From Desemzia incerta (GTDB taxonomy: Bacteria; Bacillota; Bacilli; Lactobacillales; Carnobacteriaceae): a stretch of 51,794 nucleotides of DNA. Within the stretch, counting starts at the first letter, position 1; every line of letters begins with the position of its first letter. The stretch lies in the NCBI RefSeq assembly GCF_900115825.1, contig NZ_FOXW01000002.1:1-51794 (forward strand). The letters run 5' to 3'. Made by a program: the position numbers and the translations under genes. Below, in pieces: positions 17,027 through 26,994 of this stretch. The notes under the pieces are model-generated. The model searched no databases. It saw only the letters and a list, made by a program, of their open reading frames with translations, and was not told where the DNA came from.

Positions 17027-17072
17027 TTTTTTACCAAGGCTAGAAGATGAAGATCATTTTTTACCTAACAAA

Positions 17073-17108
17073 AAAAGGCAAGTCACTTTAAAAGCGACTT
17101 GCCTTTTT
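17073..17108. terminator. Terminator of spxB
   Basis: AAAAGGCAAGTC and GACTTGCCTTTT form a strong stem 30 bases beyond the spxB stop, with T-runs on both strands. Confidence 0.85.
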
Positions 17109-17138
17109 GATTAAACTATCAGTTGCAGTTTAGAAAAA

Positions 17139-18920
17139 TTATTTAGTTGCGATAGATTCTAGACCTTCAGCTTTTAGGTATGCGCTAAATGGTACTAATT
17201 CTTCAGCTTCATATTTTTCTTTGTAAGCTTTGATTTCTTCTTCGCTGTAGAAAGCAGGGTCTAATTTCAATGTTTCTACTGGAATTGGACGATCTTTAGT
17301 AATTTTAGCATCGATTACTACAGTTTTACCTTCTTTGTTAGCTTTAATAGCTTCAGCCATTACTTGATCCATGTCTTCGATACGGCTTACTGTGAAACCA
17401 ACAGCACCTTGTGCTTCACCAATTTTAGCGTAGTCTACATCAGTAAATTCAGTACCGAAAGTGTTTGTGTTTGTATCTTCGTATTTGTTCTTAATGAAAC
17501 CATATTCAGTGTTAGTGAATACTACGTTGATAACAGGCATGTCGTAACGTACGTTAGTTACAACGTCTTGGTAGTTCATAGAGAACGCACCGTCACCCAT
17601 TAAGTTAAATACTTGACGTCCAGGGTAAACATTATTAGCTGCAATACCACCTGGAAGTGCGATACCCATTGAAGCAAACAATGGAGAAGTTCTCCACATG
17701 TTTTTAGGAGTCATGTGCAAGTGACGGATAGATGTTTGAGTTGAGTTACCAACATCAATTGAGTAGATTGCATCTTCGTCAGCATATTTGTTGATAGCGT
17801 TGTATACTTGATAAAGTTGTAAAGCACCAGATTCTTTTGTTTCCAACTTAGTCATGTAGTCACGCCAGTTTTGAACGTTTTTCAAGTTAGCATTCCACCA
17901 AGCTGATTCTTCAACAGGAGCTACTTTTTCTAGTAATGAATGAACTGCTTCACCAGCATCACCAAGAATAGCAACATCTGCGTTATGACGTTTACCAAGC
18001 ATTGTTGGGTTGTTGTCGATTTGGATGAATTTTTCAACGCTTCCGAAAGTATTTTCTACTTCAGCAAACGGGAAGTTTGAACCAACGAAAAGAACTGTAT
18101 CTGCTTCTCTAACAGCTTCGTTAGCTGGTTTCCAACCAACACGGTAAGTTGAACCAGTTAATCCTTCAAAGTCATAGTCGAAAGTTTCAAAGTTTTTACC
18201 AGTTGTGATAACTGGAGCTTTTAATTTACGAGACAATTCTTGAACTGCTGGACCATGTCCCATAGTTCCGATACCTGCATAGATAACAGGACGTTTAGCG
18301 TTGTTTAATACTTCAACAGCAGCGTCGATATCTGCTTCATTGATTGCAGAAGAAACGTAATCACGGTAGCTGTGACCTGAAGAGTAGAATGCGTCGTTAG
18401 CAATTTCGTGGTAACCGAAGTCGCCAGGAACTTCTAATACAGCTACTCCACGTTTAGAGATAGCAGTACGGATTGCGTCGTCGATCAATTTTGGTAATTG
18501 TTCAGCGTAAGCAACACGACGGTTGTATACTGCGATATGGTCGAACATTGGGTTTTGGTTTAATTCTTGGAAAGCATCCATGTTTAGTTCTCTTTGAGGA
18601 CGAGATCCTAAGATAGCTAAAACTGGTGTGTTATCCATAGCTGCATCGTAAAGACCGTTGATTAAGTGAGATGCACCAGGACCACCTGATCCAACACACA
18701 CACCTAATTTTCCGCCAAATTTCCATTGCATTACAGCAGCCATTGCTCCTACTTCTTCATGTTTTACTTGTAGGAATTTAATATCTGTTTCTTCTTGCTC
18801 ACCTAAAGCTTCCATCAAAGGAGCCAAAGTTCCTGAAGGAATACCATAAATTGTATCTATTCCCCATCCTGCTAAAACTTTAAGTGAAGCTGTACTAACT
18901 TTAGTTTTTCCATGTTCCAT
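17139..18920 (-). CDS. spxB: Pyruvate oxidase (acetyl-phosphate forming)
   Basis: This cytoplasmic ThDP-, FAD- and Mg-dependent enzyme converts pyruvate, phosphate and O2 to acetyl-phosphate, CO2 and H2O2. The 593-residue length is typical. Visible: the N-terminal Pyr domain with the catalytic Glu in [30 protein letters not shown], the central FAD-binding domain, and the C-terminal PP domain with the ThDP motif [20 protein letters not shown]. Acetyl-phosphate can pass to AckA (encoded at 29,594) for ATP, and the peroxide is a known weapon and stress of such bacteria. GGGAGG precedes the ATG. It is monocistronic, with its own promoter and terminator. Confidence 0.93.
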   Translation of the reverse strand: MEHGKTKVSTASLKVLAGWGIDTIYGIPSGTLAPLMEALGEQEETDIKFLQVKHEEVGAMAAVMQWKFGGKLGVCVGSGGPGASHLINGLYDAAMDNTPVLAILGSRPQRELNMDAFQELNQNPMFDHIAVYNRRVAYAEQLPKLIDDAIRTAISKRGVAVLEVPGDFGYHEIANDAFYSSGHSYRDYVSSAINEADIDAAVEVLNNAKRPVIYAGIGTMGHGPAVQELSRKLKAPVITTGKNFETFDYDFEGLTGSTYRVGWKPANEAVREADTVLFVGSNFPFAEVENTFGSVEKFIQIDNNPTMLGKRHNADVAILGDAGEAVHSLLEKVAPVEESAWWNANLKNVQNWRDYMTKLETKESGALQLYQVYNAINKYADEDAIYSIDVGNSTQTSIRHLHMTPKNMWRTSPLFASMGIALPGGIAANNVYPGRQVFNLMGDGAFSMNYQDVVTNVRYDMPVINVVFTNTEYGFIKNKYEDTNTNTFGTEFTDVDYAKIGEAQGAVGFTVSRIEDMDQVMAEAIKANKEGKTVVIDAKITKDRPIPVETLKLDPAFYSEEEIKAYKEKYEAEELVPFSAYLKAEGLESIATK

Positions 18921-18966
18921 TTAAAAAATCCTCCCAGTTTGTTTTCACAAAATAAATGCAACTCTC

Positions 18967-18994
18967 ATTCTAACACTTTTAAATTAAGAATCAA
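18967..18994 (-). promoter_or_regulatory. Promoter of spxB
   Basis: TTGATT (18989-18994) and TAGAAT (18967-18972) are 16 bases apart on the minus strand, 46 bases before the start codon. Confidence 0.6.
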
Positions 18995-19056
18995 GTATTA
19001 TTTCTGACAAAATCACATTTTCATAAATAAAACGGTAGTTTTTTAACTAAATCCAA

Positions 19057-19230
19057 CTACTCGCTCCATTCTTTAAACACTGTTTCATTTCTAGTGGAAA
19101 ACTGTTTAAACATTTTCTTCATTGTTGTACTAAATTCTATAATTGATTCTACTTTATCCATTCATTCTTCAATAAATTTAGTGCTGTTATTAAAGTAATC
19201 GACCAAGGAAATGCTGGAAGTAGAAAAGAC
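19057..19230 (-). pseudogene. Short degraded coding remnant upstream of spxB
   Basis: On the minus strand an open frame reads AVFSTSSISLVDYFNNSTKF, then IEE, then TGA, immediately followed in frame by ATG and MDKVESIIEFSTTMKKMFKQ, then FSTRNETVFKEWSE and a stop at 19057-19059. The second part (34 residues, ATG at 19161) has no ribosome site. It looks like a gene fragment with an internal stop. The family is not recognised. Confidence 0.35.
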
Positions 19231-19236
19231 CGCATA

Positions 19237-19272
19237 AAGAGAGACCGAAACAAATGTGCTTCAGTCTCTCTT
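19237..19272. terminator. Terminator of mnmA
   Basis: AAGAGAGAC (19237-19245) and GTCTCTCTT (19264-19272) form a 9-bp stem directly after the mnmA stop. Confidence 0.7.
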
Positions 19273-19285
19273 GTTTACTTCGTTA

Positions 19286-20425
<1,140 letters not shown>

Positions 20426-20481
20426 TCAAATAGATTCTGAAATCTTAACGATTTGAAGGTCGTATTTTTCCAGTCTGTTCT

Positions 20482-20509
20482 ATTATACTAACATTTAATA
20501 AGAATGCAA
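20482..20509 (-). promoter_or_regulatory. Promoter of mnmA
   Basis: TTGCAT (20504-20509) and TATAAT (20482-20487) are 16 bases apart on the minus strand. Confidence 0.75.
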
Positions 20510-20572
20510 GGTATGCTCATAAAAATAATGTTCGTCATCGATAAATTAACTAGTTAAAAAAACTCAGTTTAT

Positions 20573-20602
20573 TTGACAGTGAAAACGTTTTACGGGTACA
20601 CT
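20573..20602 (+). promoter_or_regulatory. Promoter of the GT2 gene with a cre-like operator inside
   Basis: TTGACA (20573-20578) and TACACT (20597-20602) are 18 bases apart. Between them TGAAAACGTTTTAC (20580-20593) is an almost perfect palindrome resembling a catabolite-responsive element, in a position where CcpA would repress. The match to the cre consensus fails at the last two positions. Confidence 0.5.
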
Positions 20603-20703
20603 TAAGTCAAACAAAAAACATTTGTTTTGCTTTTTCTATCTGCATCGCACCATTCAACCCTTACTATAACTTTCTATTTCCACACAACAAAGGAGGTCTA
20701 GTA

Positions 20704-21669
20704 ATGATTTCAATTATTGTGCCCATAAAGAATGCTGAAAAATCCCTATTCAAGTGTTTGCACAGTATCAAAAATCAAACCTTTCGCCATTTCGAGGCCA
20801 TATTGGTCAACTATGGATCGATCGATAAAAGCGGGGAAATTTGTGAGAAGTTTGCGAGCAACGACTCTAGGTTCCATGTAATTCATCTAGATAGTACCAA
20901 TGCTTCTAGAGCTAAGAATATCGGCCTTGCTTACGCTCAAGGAGAATATGTCTGCTTTGTTAATGCTGTTGATTGGATCAATGCAGAAATGCTGGAAGAA
21001 TTGATCAATACGAATAAAATTTTCCAAGGTGATATAGTTACATGCAGGTATTTTGAAGACTCTATCAGTGAGCTGTTTTTGACTCCTGGTCCGGATGAAA
21101 ACAAAATCATGTCAAAAAACGAGGCTATCCAATTATGTTTATCTCAACCAAGGGTGAACAGTTTTTTAGGAAATAAATTGTATAAGCTGGAACTGTTTAG
21201 TTCTTCTCCTGCAGTCCATTTTGATGAAGATATCGAATACTATGAAGATTTGTTAGTAGCTATGCAGCTATTTGATAAAAGCCAACGCATTGTATACAGC
21301 CCGCCGCCTCATTACCATTACTATCTCAATCGTCACTTGCCGCTGAATGTGCTTCAAATTAAAGGTAAGCTGGACGGTCTGGTTGCCATAGAAAGAGCGG
21401 TCGAGCTGCTTTCAAAAGACCCGTCTGTTGATACAAAGATACTTAAAGATCTTTACATTAAACTGAATCTTTCTTCTATATTTACTTTGCTTACTTTAGA
21501 AAATGTAGATTCTTCTTTTATCAATGATTTGAGGCAAAAATTACATGCCTATGGTCTAAACGAGCTCAAAGACTCAGATTTGAAAAAGTGTTGCCAGATT
21601 ACCCGCAGAAATATAGGTTTAGGCAAAATTTATTGGGACATGTTCTACAAAAAGAAATTAGTAGAATAA
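20704..21669 (+). CDS. GT2-family glycosyltransferase, substrate-site motifs altered
   Basis: A 321-residue protein with the N-terminal GT-A fold of family 2 glycosyltransferases (ISIIVPIKNAEKSLFKCLHS, then QGEYVCFVNAVDWINAEMLE), as used in wall polysaccharide synthesis. The usual VNDGSTD is VNYGSID (Tyr37 for Asp), and the usual FLDSDDW is FVNAVDW, so two of three acidic residues of the DxD region are gone. It may be inactive or use the fold differently. The C-terminal half is helical without a membrane segment. AAGGAGG precedes the ATG. The gene stands alone on the plus strand between mnmA and its sulfur-transfer partners, which suggests insertion into an older cluster. Confidence 0.8.
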   Translation: MISIIVPIKNAEKSLFKCLHSIKNQTFRHFEAILVNYGSIDKSGEICEKFASNDSRFHVIHLDSTNASRAKNIGLAYAQGEYVCFVNAVDWINAEMLEELINTNKIFQGDIVTCRYFEDSISELFLTPGPDENKIMSKNEAIQLCLSQPRVNSFLGNKLYKLELFSSSPAVHFDEDIEYYEDLLVAMQLFDKSQRIVYSPPPHYHYYLNRHLPLNVLQIKGKLDGLVAIERAVELLSKDPSVDTKILKDLYIKLNLSSIFTLLTLENVDSSFINDLRQKLHAYGLNELKDSDLKKCCQITRRNIGLGKIYWDMFYKKKLVE

Positions 21670-21699
21670 AGTTTCCATCAAATCCGTTAATAAATATAA

Positions 21700-21745
21700 A
21701 AGTAGGCATACATCTGGACCGGATCCAACTGTATGCCTGCTTTTT
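21700..21745. terminator. Bidirectional terminator between GT2 gene and DUF1831 gene
   Basis: AGTAGGCATAC and GTATGCCTGCT pair around a 19-nt loop, followed by T residues on the plus strand and A residues before the stem. Confidence 0.75.
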
Positions 21746-21752
21746 CGATTGC

Positions 21753-22088
21753 TTAAATTCTTTCTAGAATGCCGCTTTCTACAAACTCCGTTAAAATATA
21801 ACCGGCACGCTCTTGCGCTTCCGTAAAAGCCTCACCTTTATACAAATTCACTGTACGCAGTCCATTAGCTGTTACTGCAGATAGTTTAAACGTCTTTAAA
21901 TCGCTGGAAACGCTCATTTTCAACTTCGGACTTTTTGCAGTACCGATTTCTAAATCACGACTGAATTGAAAATTGCCGTTTTTCAGCTGTTCGAAACCAT
22001 TATCTCTTAGTGTATATTTTTTTACATTAGGGCTCATTTTATAACTGTCTGATGAACCGTCTAATTGATCTTTTTCTAAAAACGCCAT
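21753..22088 (-). CDS. DUF1831 protein linked to cysteine desulfurase
   Basis: A 111-residue cytoplasmic protein with the DUF1831 pattern (MSPNVKKYTLRDNGFEQLKN, then NGNFQFSRDL and TANGLRTVNLYKG). The family is confined to Lactobacillales-type bacteria and is almost always encoded directly after a NifS-like gene, as here (22-base gap). It is presumed to assist sulfur or amino-acid metabolism, but no activity has been shown. AAGGCGG precedes the ATG. Confidence 0.85.
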   Translation of the reverse strand: MAFLEKDQLDGSSDSYKMSPNVKKYTLRDNGFEQLKNGNFQFSRDLEIGTAKSPKLKMSVSSDLKTFKLSAVTANGLRTVNLYKGEAFTEAQERAGYILTEFVESGILERI

Positions 22089-22110
22089 TTGCCTACCGCC
22101 TTTATTTAAG

Positions 22111-23259
22111 TTATTTTTTTAATCGTGCGATGCTTTTGATCAACTCTTCAATAAAAATATCCAACTGTTCTTCTGTCGTGCCTAAACCAAAACTGACACG
22201 AATCGACTGGCTGATGCGCGGGCTGTCTTCACCGTACATTGCAATCAATACATGGCTAGGATCGATATTTCCTGCTGTACAGGCTGAACCAGCCGACACG
22301 GCTATGCCGACTAAATCCAGGCTGACTAATAACTGCTCTGAATGAACGCCTTTGATCCATAAATTTAGAATATGAGCTAAACGGTGGTCAGGAGACCCAT
22401 TTAATTCATACTCAACTCCTTGAGCTTCCAATTGATTCAAGAAGTACGCTCTTAGAGCTTCATGTTGCATTTTACGTTCTTCTCTATTGGCCTGCATGAT
22501 CTCTACGGCTTTCTTAAATCCGGCGATTCCAGGAATGTTTTCTGTTCCTGCACGTCTTTTCTGCTCTTGTTCTCCACCTAACATAAAACTAGGCAAATGA
22601 ATCTTTTCATTGATGTATAAAAATCCGATACCTTTAGGACCATTGATTTTGTGAGCCGATACAGAAAGTAAATCAATGTGGTCGCGTTTTACATCAATAT
22701 CTTCTGTTCCATAAGCTTGTACGGCATCAGTATGAAAATAAGCTGCAGTTTCGCTTTCGTGGATAATCTCTCCAATTCTTGCAATGTCCAGCAATGTACC
22801 TACTTCATTATTACCGTACATGATAGAAACTAAAATGGTATCTGGACGTAAAGCCTGTTGCACATCTTCAGGATTTACTCGTCCTGTTTCATCAACGGGT
22901 AAATAAGTGACTTCAAATCCCAATGCTTCCAAATGTTCCATCGGGCGAATGACTGCATGGTGTTCTACCATAGTCGTAATAAGGTGTTTTCCTTCGTGCT
23001 GACGTGAAATAGCTGTTTCCATAATAGCGGTATTGTCGCCTTCCGTTCCACCGCTCGTCACGATAACTTCCATCGGTTTAGCACCGATGCTCTTAGCAAA
23101 AACCATTCTTGATTGATCCAATATTCTTCTGCTGTCGCGTCCGAATCCATGAATACTTGAGGCGTTTCCGAAGTGTTTGTTCATCATTTCGTACGTTACT
23201 TCGGCCACTTCAGGATGAACTGGACTCGTAGCTGCATGATCTAAATAGATTTTTTCCAT
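22111..23259 (-). CDS. Cysteine desulfurase (NifS/IscS family, YrvO-like)
   Basis: A PLP enzyme that takes sulfur from cysteine and holds it as a persulfide for transfer, here probably to MnmA. The 382-residue protein has the PLP-binding Lys in SVSAHKINGPKGIGFLY, the histidine of VEHHAV, HTDAVQAYG, and the active-site Cys in SAGSACTAG. AGAGGAT precedes the ATG. It is the third gene of a probable operon gshF - protease - desulfurase - DUF1831. The second desulfurase at 49,439 is a paralogue dedicated to thiI. Confidence 0.93.
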   Translation of the reverse strand: MEKIYLDHAATSPVHPEVAEVTYEMMNKHFGNASSIHGFGRDSRRILDQSRMVFAKSIGAKPMEVIVTSGGTEGDNTAIMETAISRQHEGKHLITTMVEHHAVIRPMEHLEALGFEVTYLPVDETGRVNPEDVQQALRPDTILVSIMYGNNEVGTLLDIARIGEIIHESETAAYFHTDAVQAYGTEDIDVKRDHIDLLSVSAHKINGPKGIGFLYINEKIHLPSFMLGGEQEQKRRAGTENIPGIAGFKKAVEIMQANREERKMQHEALRAYFLNQLEAQGVEYELNGSPDHRLAHILNLWIKGVHSEQLLVSLDLVGIAVSAGSACTAGNIDPSHVLIAMYGEDSPRISQSIRVSFGLGTTEEQLDIFIEELIKSIARLKK

Positions 23260-23284
23260 GTTATCCTCTCATTCATTTGTTTTT

Positions 23285-24403
23285 TTATTCCAAAATTGTA
23301 TCACTCTTTGATTCGTTGAACAATAGCCATTCTTTTCTCTCACTAACGCTTTTTTCCAACCACCGCAATAGTATTTCTTCTGTTTTTAGTTGAGGATCCA
23401 GCACATCTGTCTGGATCAATTTCAAGCCTTCTTCTACAAATGTTAAAGCTTTTTTCGAGTCCACTTCAACAAAAAGGAAGTAAGCAGCCAGCACTCTTTT
23501 AATCGTGACAAACTCTCGGCCTTTGAAAGCTTGTATTTCTGCATCTTGAAACAGTTCTTTTGCTTCTGTTGCACGCTGTTGAATACTTAAACAAAACAAC
23601 TTTTCAGCTTTCAACATGATTTTATCATAAATAGTCAACTTATCGACCGCTTCATATTGCTGTTCTAAAATCTCAAAAGCTGAATCAAATCTAAACTCAA
23701 ACAGCTCTTTATAATAACTAAGGCGCATGACATAAACTGTATAAGGGTCTTCCAGAGGAATCGATTCTGAACGCTCAAAAGATTCTAACGGCAATTGACT
23801 TAGTGCTTTCCCATTAAACAAGTAATAAATGGTCCATAATTGATGATACATCATTTTACGATATTCCTTGCTTTGGCGGCCTTTTTTTAATACTGCTCCA
23901 TCGTTCAGTTCTCTAGGAACGCCATTTGAAAGGAGGAAGAATACAGCTATTGCTGAAAAGATTAAGACAGGTATCATTGGCAAAACAGATAACTGGTACA
24001 ACACCACAGCTATGACTAAAGCTTTAGCATTGAATATCAATCCTCCGCTCATATACAATTGATACGGATAATTTTCAGGATCCCATTTTTCATTCGGGAC
24101 CATCAATGCTTGTCCCAAAGCTGCATTCTGTTTTTGCTTTTTAAGAACGATACGACCATTTACTTGGATGATCGACCAACTAAAAATACGGTAAGACAGA
24201 AAAGCATATCCAGTGAGCAGTCCAAAAATAAGGTGCCCTAATTCATGCACTACCATATGAAGAAGAAAAGAAAGGACGATGTACAGTAATAGCAGACTGA
24301 AGAAATAAGGCTGTATATCTACATCAATGAACAAAATGAGAGTCTCTGCTGCAAGAAGCAGGAGTAGAGGCCAGCAGATATTCCATATATCCTTAGCTTT
24401 CAC
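23285..24403 (-). CDS. M50-like membrane metalloprotease with a helical-repeat tail
   Basis: A 372-residue protein. The first 170 residues hold four to five membrane helices with HELGH (53-57) in a helix and NDGA (Asp168 as possible third zinc ligand) in the arrangement of site-2 proteases (family M50). The C-terminal 200 residues are soluble and helical, TPR-like (YDKIMLKAEKLFCLSIQQRA, then EFVTIKRVLAAYFLF). The substrate is unknown. The start is GTG at 24403; its ribosome site AAGGGGAG lies in the last codons of gshF, so translation is coupled. The pairing of an S2P-like protease with gshF is unusual to me. Confidence 0.7.
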   Translation of the reverse strand: MKAKDIWNICWPLLLLLAAETLILFIDVDIQPYFFSLLLLYIVLSFLLHMVVHELGHLIFGLLTGYAFLSYRIFSWSIIQVNGRIVLKKQKQNAALGQALMVPNEKWDPENYPYQLYMSGGLIFNAKALVIAVVLYQLSVLPMIPVLIFSAIAVFFLLSNGVPRELNDGAVLKKGRQSKEYRKMMYHQLWTIYYLFNGKALSQLPLESFERSESIPLEDPYTVYVMRLSYYKELFEFRFDSAFEILEQQYEAVDKLTIYDKIMLKAEKLFCLSIQQRATEAKELFQDAEIQAFKGREFVTIKRVLAAYFLFVEVDSKKALTFVEEGLKLIQTDVLDPQLKTEEILLRWLEKSVSERKEWLLFNESKSDTILE

Positions 24404-24407
24404 AGCT

Positions 24408-26693
24408 TCACTCCCCTTTAATTGTTTTTGACAGTTCAGGAAACAGCATAATCAAGATTTCTTTTGTCAAACGGCGATTCTTTCCTTTATATACATAAGC
24501 ATGCATGTGCATAGCCGGGTTAAAATTGGCTTCGATGACAGTGTAACCAGGATTCTGGATAGTACTTGGTTGTGTCAGATCCGGAATGATCAAATCAATT
24601 CCTGTTACATTTGCTTCAATCGCTTCTGCCATTTTTACAGCAAGCTCTTTATAGCTGTCGTGCATCTCATCCGTTACGTCGATCGAATCTCCGCCGGTAC
24701 TGATGTTGGAGTTTTCTCTTAAATAAACGACCGTTCCTTTTTCAGGAATGCTCTCTGTGGAATAGCCTTGTTCTTTCAACATCAATTGTTCTATCTCACC
24801 AAGGACGATTTTTTCTAAAGGAGCTCTATGGTGCGTTCCTCGTAAAGGATCTTGATTCTTTTCATCTACTAATTCTTTGACTGTTGCTGCTCCATTGCCA
24901 ATGACATTGGCTGGCGTTCTTAAAAGAACAGCAGGAACATGATCATTTACAACAAAAAAGCGGTATTCTGTACCAGCTATATATTCTTCTACCAATACAG
25001 AGGAATCCTCTTTGAAAGCAATTTTTACAGCTTGATTGAAATCTTCTTGTGTAGGACCATTTTTAAAAATGGAGATTCCTATTCCATAATTGGTCGACTT
25101 GGGCTTAACCACGATAGCTTTATGTTGGTAGCGCCAAAAATCATTTTGCGCTTCTTCAACTGTTTGGTATTCTCCGCCGCCTGGTACATGGAACCCATTT
25201 TCAGCAAGAATTTTTTTAGTGACCGTTTTATTCGCCATGATCAAAGAAGAAATATACGTATCCTTGGATGTCATATTTCCATTTTTCACGTATTCTACAT
25301 GATTGCCGTAACTTAATTTAACAAATTGGTCATGCTCATCGATCACATCTACTGTGATGCCGCTTTGCAAAGCATCATGGATCAATAATTGAGTAGACAT
25401 TTCTAAAGAAGTAAACCCTCTTAGTTGATACGGTTTTTCCATAGCTTCTTGTTTGTATTGTTGAGCTAATTTCATCCCAAAAGCGATATAGTCCCCTTCT
25501 GCTTCTATCCCATCCATAATTTGAGCAGATAAAGTTTTTTCAGGGTGTTCGAACAACTCTTTAGCCCATGCTACAGCTGCTTCAGCTTTTTCATATCCTG
25601 AGTGAACAGCCATTTGCTGCATTTCCTCTAATAGAGCCAGTCCTTCTTCTTTAAACTGTGAAACTTCTTTAGGATGTTCTACAGACGTCAAATGATTTTT
25701 TTCATCACCGGTTTTAGAGGTTACGGCTGTAGTCTCTTCATCCAACCAAATCATCAAATAACAGAACATCTTCACGAAAACAAGATCTTGTTCTGTGATG
25801 CTAAAAGAAGTGAACGGATTTAAATCAAAGTTGCGCAATTCAACATAGGCAATCCCTTTATTGAGCATATCTTTGACTTGTTTCGTACCACGTAGACGAA
25901 TCGGAGAATAGAACTCCCGCTCTTCTGATAATGCCCCTGAAGAAACTAACGTTTGGATACTCTCTACATAAGCTTCTAATGATTCGTAAGAAACGATGAC
26001 TTCTTCATCATTCGTATACCCTAGATGACTATTACGCAAACTGCGTGCATAGTGTTCTGGGACAGCTACATCTGATGGATAAAAGTTTTCCATCGCAGTC
26101 GGCGAAGCGCCGAATAAGTAACTTAACATCCAACGGTAACGCAAGAAATTTCGAGCCAGCTTCATATAAACAGCAGACTGAAAGTCTTCTTTTGACGTGA
26201 TATCTGTTTGGTTTTCATATAAAGCATTTAAAATAGCTGTATCAAATTCAAAATTGATATGGATACCGCTTTGCATTTGTTTTTTCTTACCGTAAACTTT
26301 TGCTAAATATTCTCGGTATGCCACATCTGCACGTTTTTCCAATCGTGCGATCGGGATATCCTTTTCCTCAGGCAAGCTCCCTGGCATACTAAGCGGCCAG
26401 ATCCATTCTTCATCATTCATCGAATGATACGTCACATCATGCAAAGCCGGCAGCCATTGGTTAATGCTTTTAGCTCCAGTCAACGGCGGTGTGATCAGCT
26501 CTAATTGAACATCGCTGAAGTCTGTTTGAATATAGGGATGAAAGCTTCTGCTTCCAAGTGTAGTCGGGTGTGGCGTTGTTGCTAGTGTTCCGTCTTTCTT
26601 AACTCGTAAACCTTCTTTTTCAATACCGATTACAGAACTGTTCCATATTGGTTTGATTGAGTGGTCTTTCATCATTTGTTTGATTGTTTGCAT
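24408..26693 (-). CDS. gshF: Bifunctional glutamate-cysteine ligase/glutathione synthetase GshF
   Basis: GshF makes glutathione from Glu, Cys and Gly in two ATP-dependent steps in one polypeptide, as in streptococci, Listeria and enterococci. The 761-residue length is typical. The N-terminal 450 residues match gamma-glutamylcysteine ligase (WNSSVIGIEKEGLRV, YLFGASPTA). The C-terminal 300 form an ATP-grasp domain (VVKPKSTNYGIGISIF, EEYIAGTEYRFFV, VIEANFNPAMHMH). The ribosome site before the ATG is weak (AGGTAG, more than ten bases away). It is the first gene of the operon running to DUF1831; a promoter and a dyad lie upstream. Confidence 0.95.
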   Translation of the reverse strand: MQTIKQMMKDHSIKPIWNSSVIGIEKEGLRVKKDGTLATTPHPTTLGSRSFHPYIQTDFSDVQLELITPPLTGAKSINQWLPALHDVTYHSMNDEEWIWPLSMPGSLPEEKDIPIARLEKRADVAYREYLAKVYGKKKQMQSGIHINFEFDTAILNALYENQTDITSKEDFQSAVYMKLARNFLRYRWMLSYLFGASPTAMENFYPSDVAVPEHYARSLRNSHLGYTNDEEVIVSYESLEAYVESIQTLVSSGALSEEREFYSPIRLRGTKQVKDMLNKGIAYVELRNFDLNPFTSFSITEQDLVFVKMFCYLMIWLDEETTAVTSKTGDEKNHLTSVEHPKEVSQFKEEGLALLEEMQQMAVHSGYEKAEAAVAWAKELFEHPEKTLSAQIMDGIEAEGDYIAFGMKLAQQYKQEAMEKPYQLRGFTSLEMSTQLLIHDALQSGITVDVIDEHDQFVKLSYGNHVEYVKNGNMTSKDTYISSLIMANKTVTKKILAENGFHVPGGGEYQTVEEAQNDFWRYQHKAIVVKPKSTNYGIGISIFKNGPTQEDFNQAVKIAFKEDSSVLVEEYIAGTEYRFFVVNDHVPAVLLRTPANVIGNGAATVKELVDEKNQDPLRGTHHRAPLEKIVLGEIEQLMLKEQGYSTESIPEKGTVVYLRENSNISTGGDSIDVTDEMHDSYKELAVKMAEAIEANVTGIDLIIPDLTQPSTIQNPGYTVIEANFNPAMHMHAYVYKGKNRRLTKEILIMLFPELSKTIKGE

Positions 26694-26719
26694 TATGTGT
26701 TGACACTACCTTCCTGAAC

Positions 26720-26754
26720 AACTTCTCTTGATTACTTATTTTAAGTGAGAAGTT
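26720..26754. promoter_or_regulatory. Inverted repeat around the gshF -10 box, candidate operator
   Basis: AACTTCTC (26720-26727) and GAGAAGTT (26747-26754) are 19 bases apart and straddle the -10 box at 26738-26743. The geometry fits a dimeric regulator; which one is unknown. Confidence 0.35.
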
Positions 26755-26765
26755 TTGTTTGTCAA
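26738..26765 (-). promoter_or_regulatory. Promoter of the gshF operon
   Basis: TTGACA (26760-26765) and TAAAAT (26738-26743) are 16 bases apart on the minus strand. Confidence 0.7.
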
Positions 26766-26909
26766 AACTATTATCGCAAAGTTCCTAAAAAAAAGCGACC
26801 CAATTTGATTTCTCTTTTAGGATATCTTCATATATTTATTTCTTTTTAATGTAGTTTTTAGTGAATGACCATTTTTCGTTTGATGTATCGCCTTAATTAC
26901 TGTCTTAAG

Positions 26910-26923
26910 TGAACAAACGTTTG
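26910..26923 (+). promoter_or_regulatory. LexA/DinR-like box upstream of rarA
   Basis: TGAACAAACGTTTG matches the Gram-positive SOS box CGAACRNRYGTTYC at 12 of 14 positions and is palindromic at its centre. It lies 32 bases ahead of a TATACT -10 (26955-26960). DNA-damage control of rarA would make sense but is unproven. Confidence 0.4.
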
Positions 26924-26994
26924 CGATAAAATAGAAACTCTTTATTATCCATGATATACTAAATAAAAGTTTTTCTGCGAGGAGAGAATTCACA

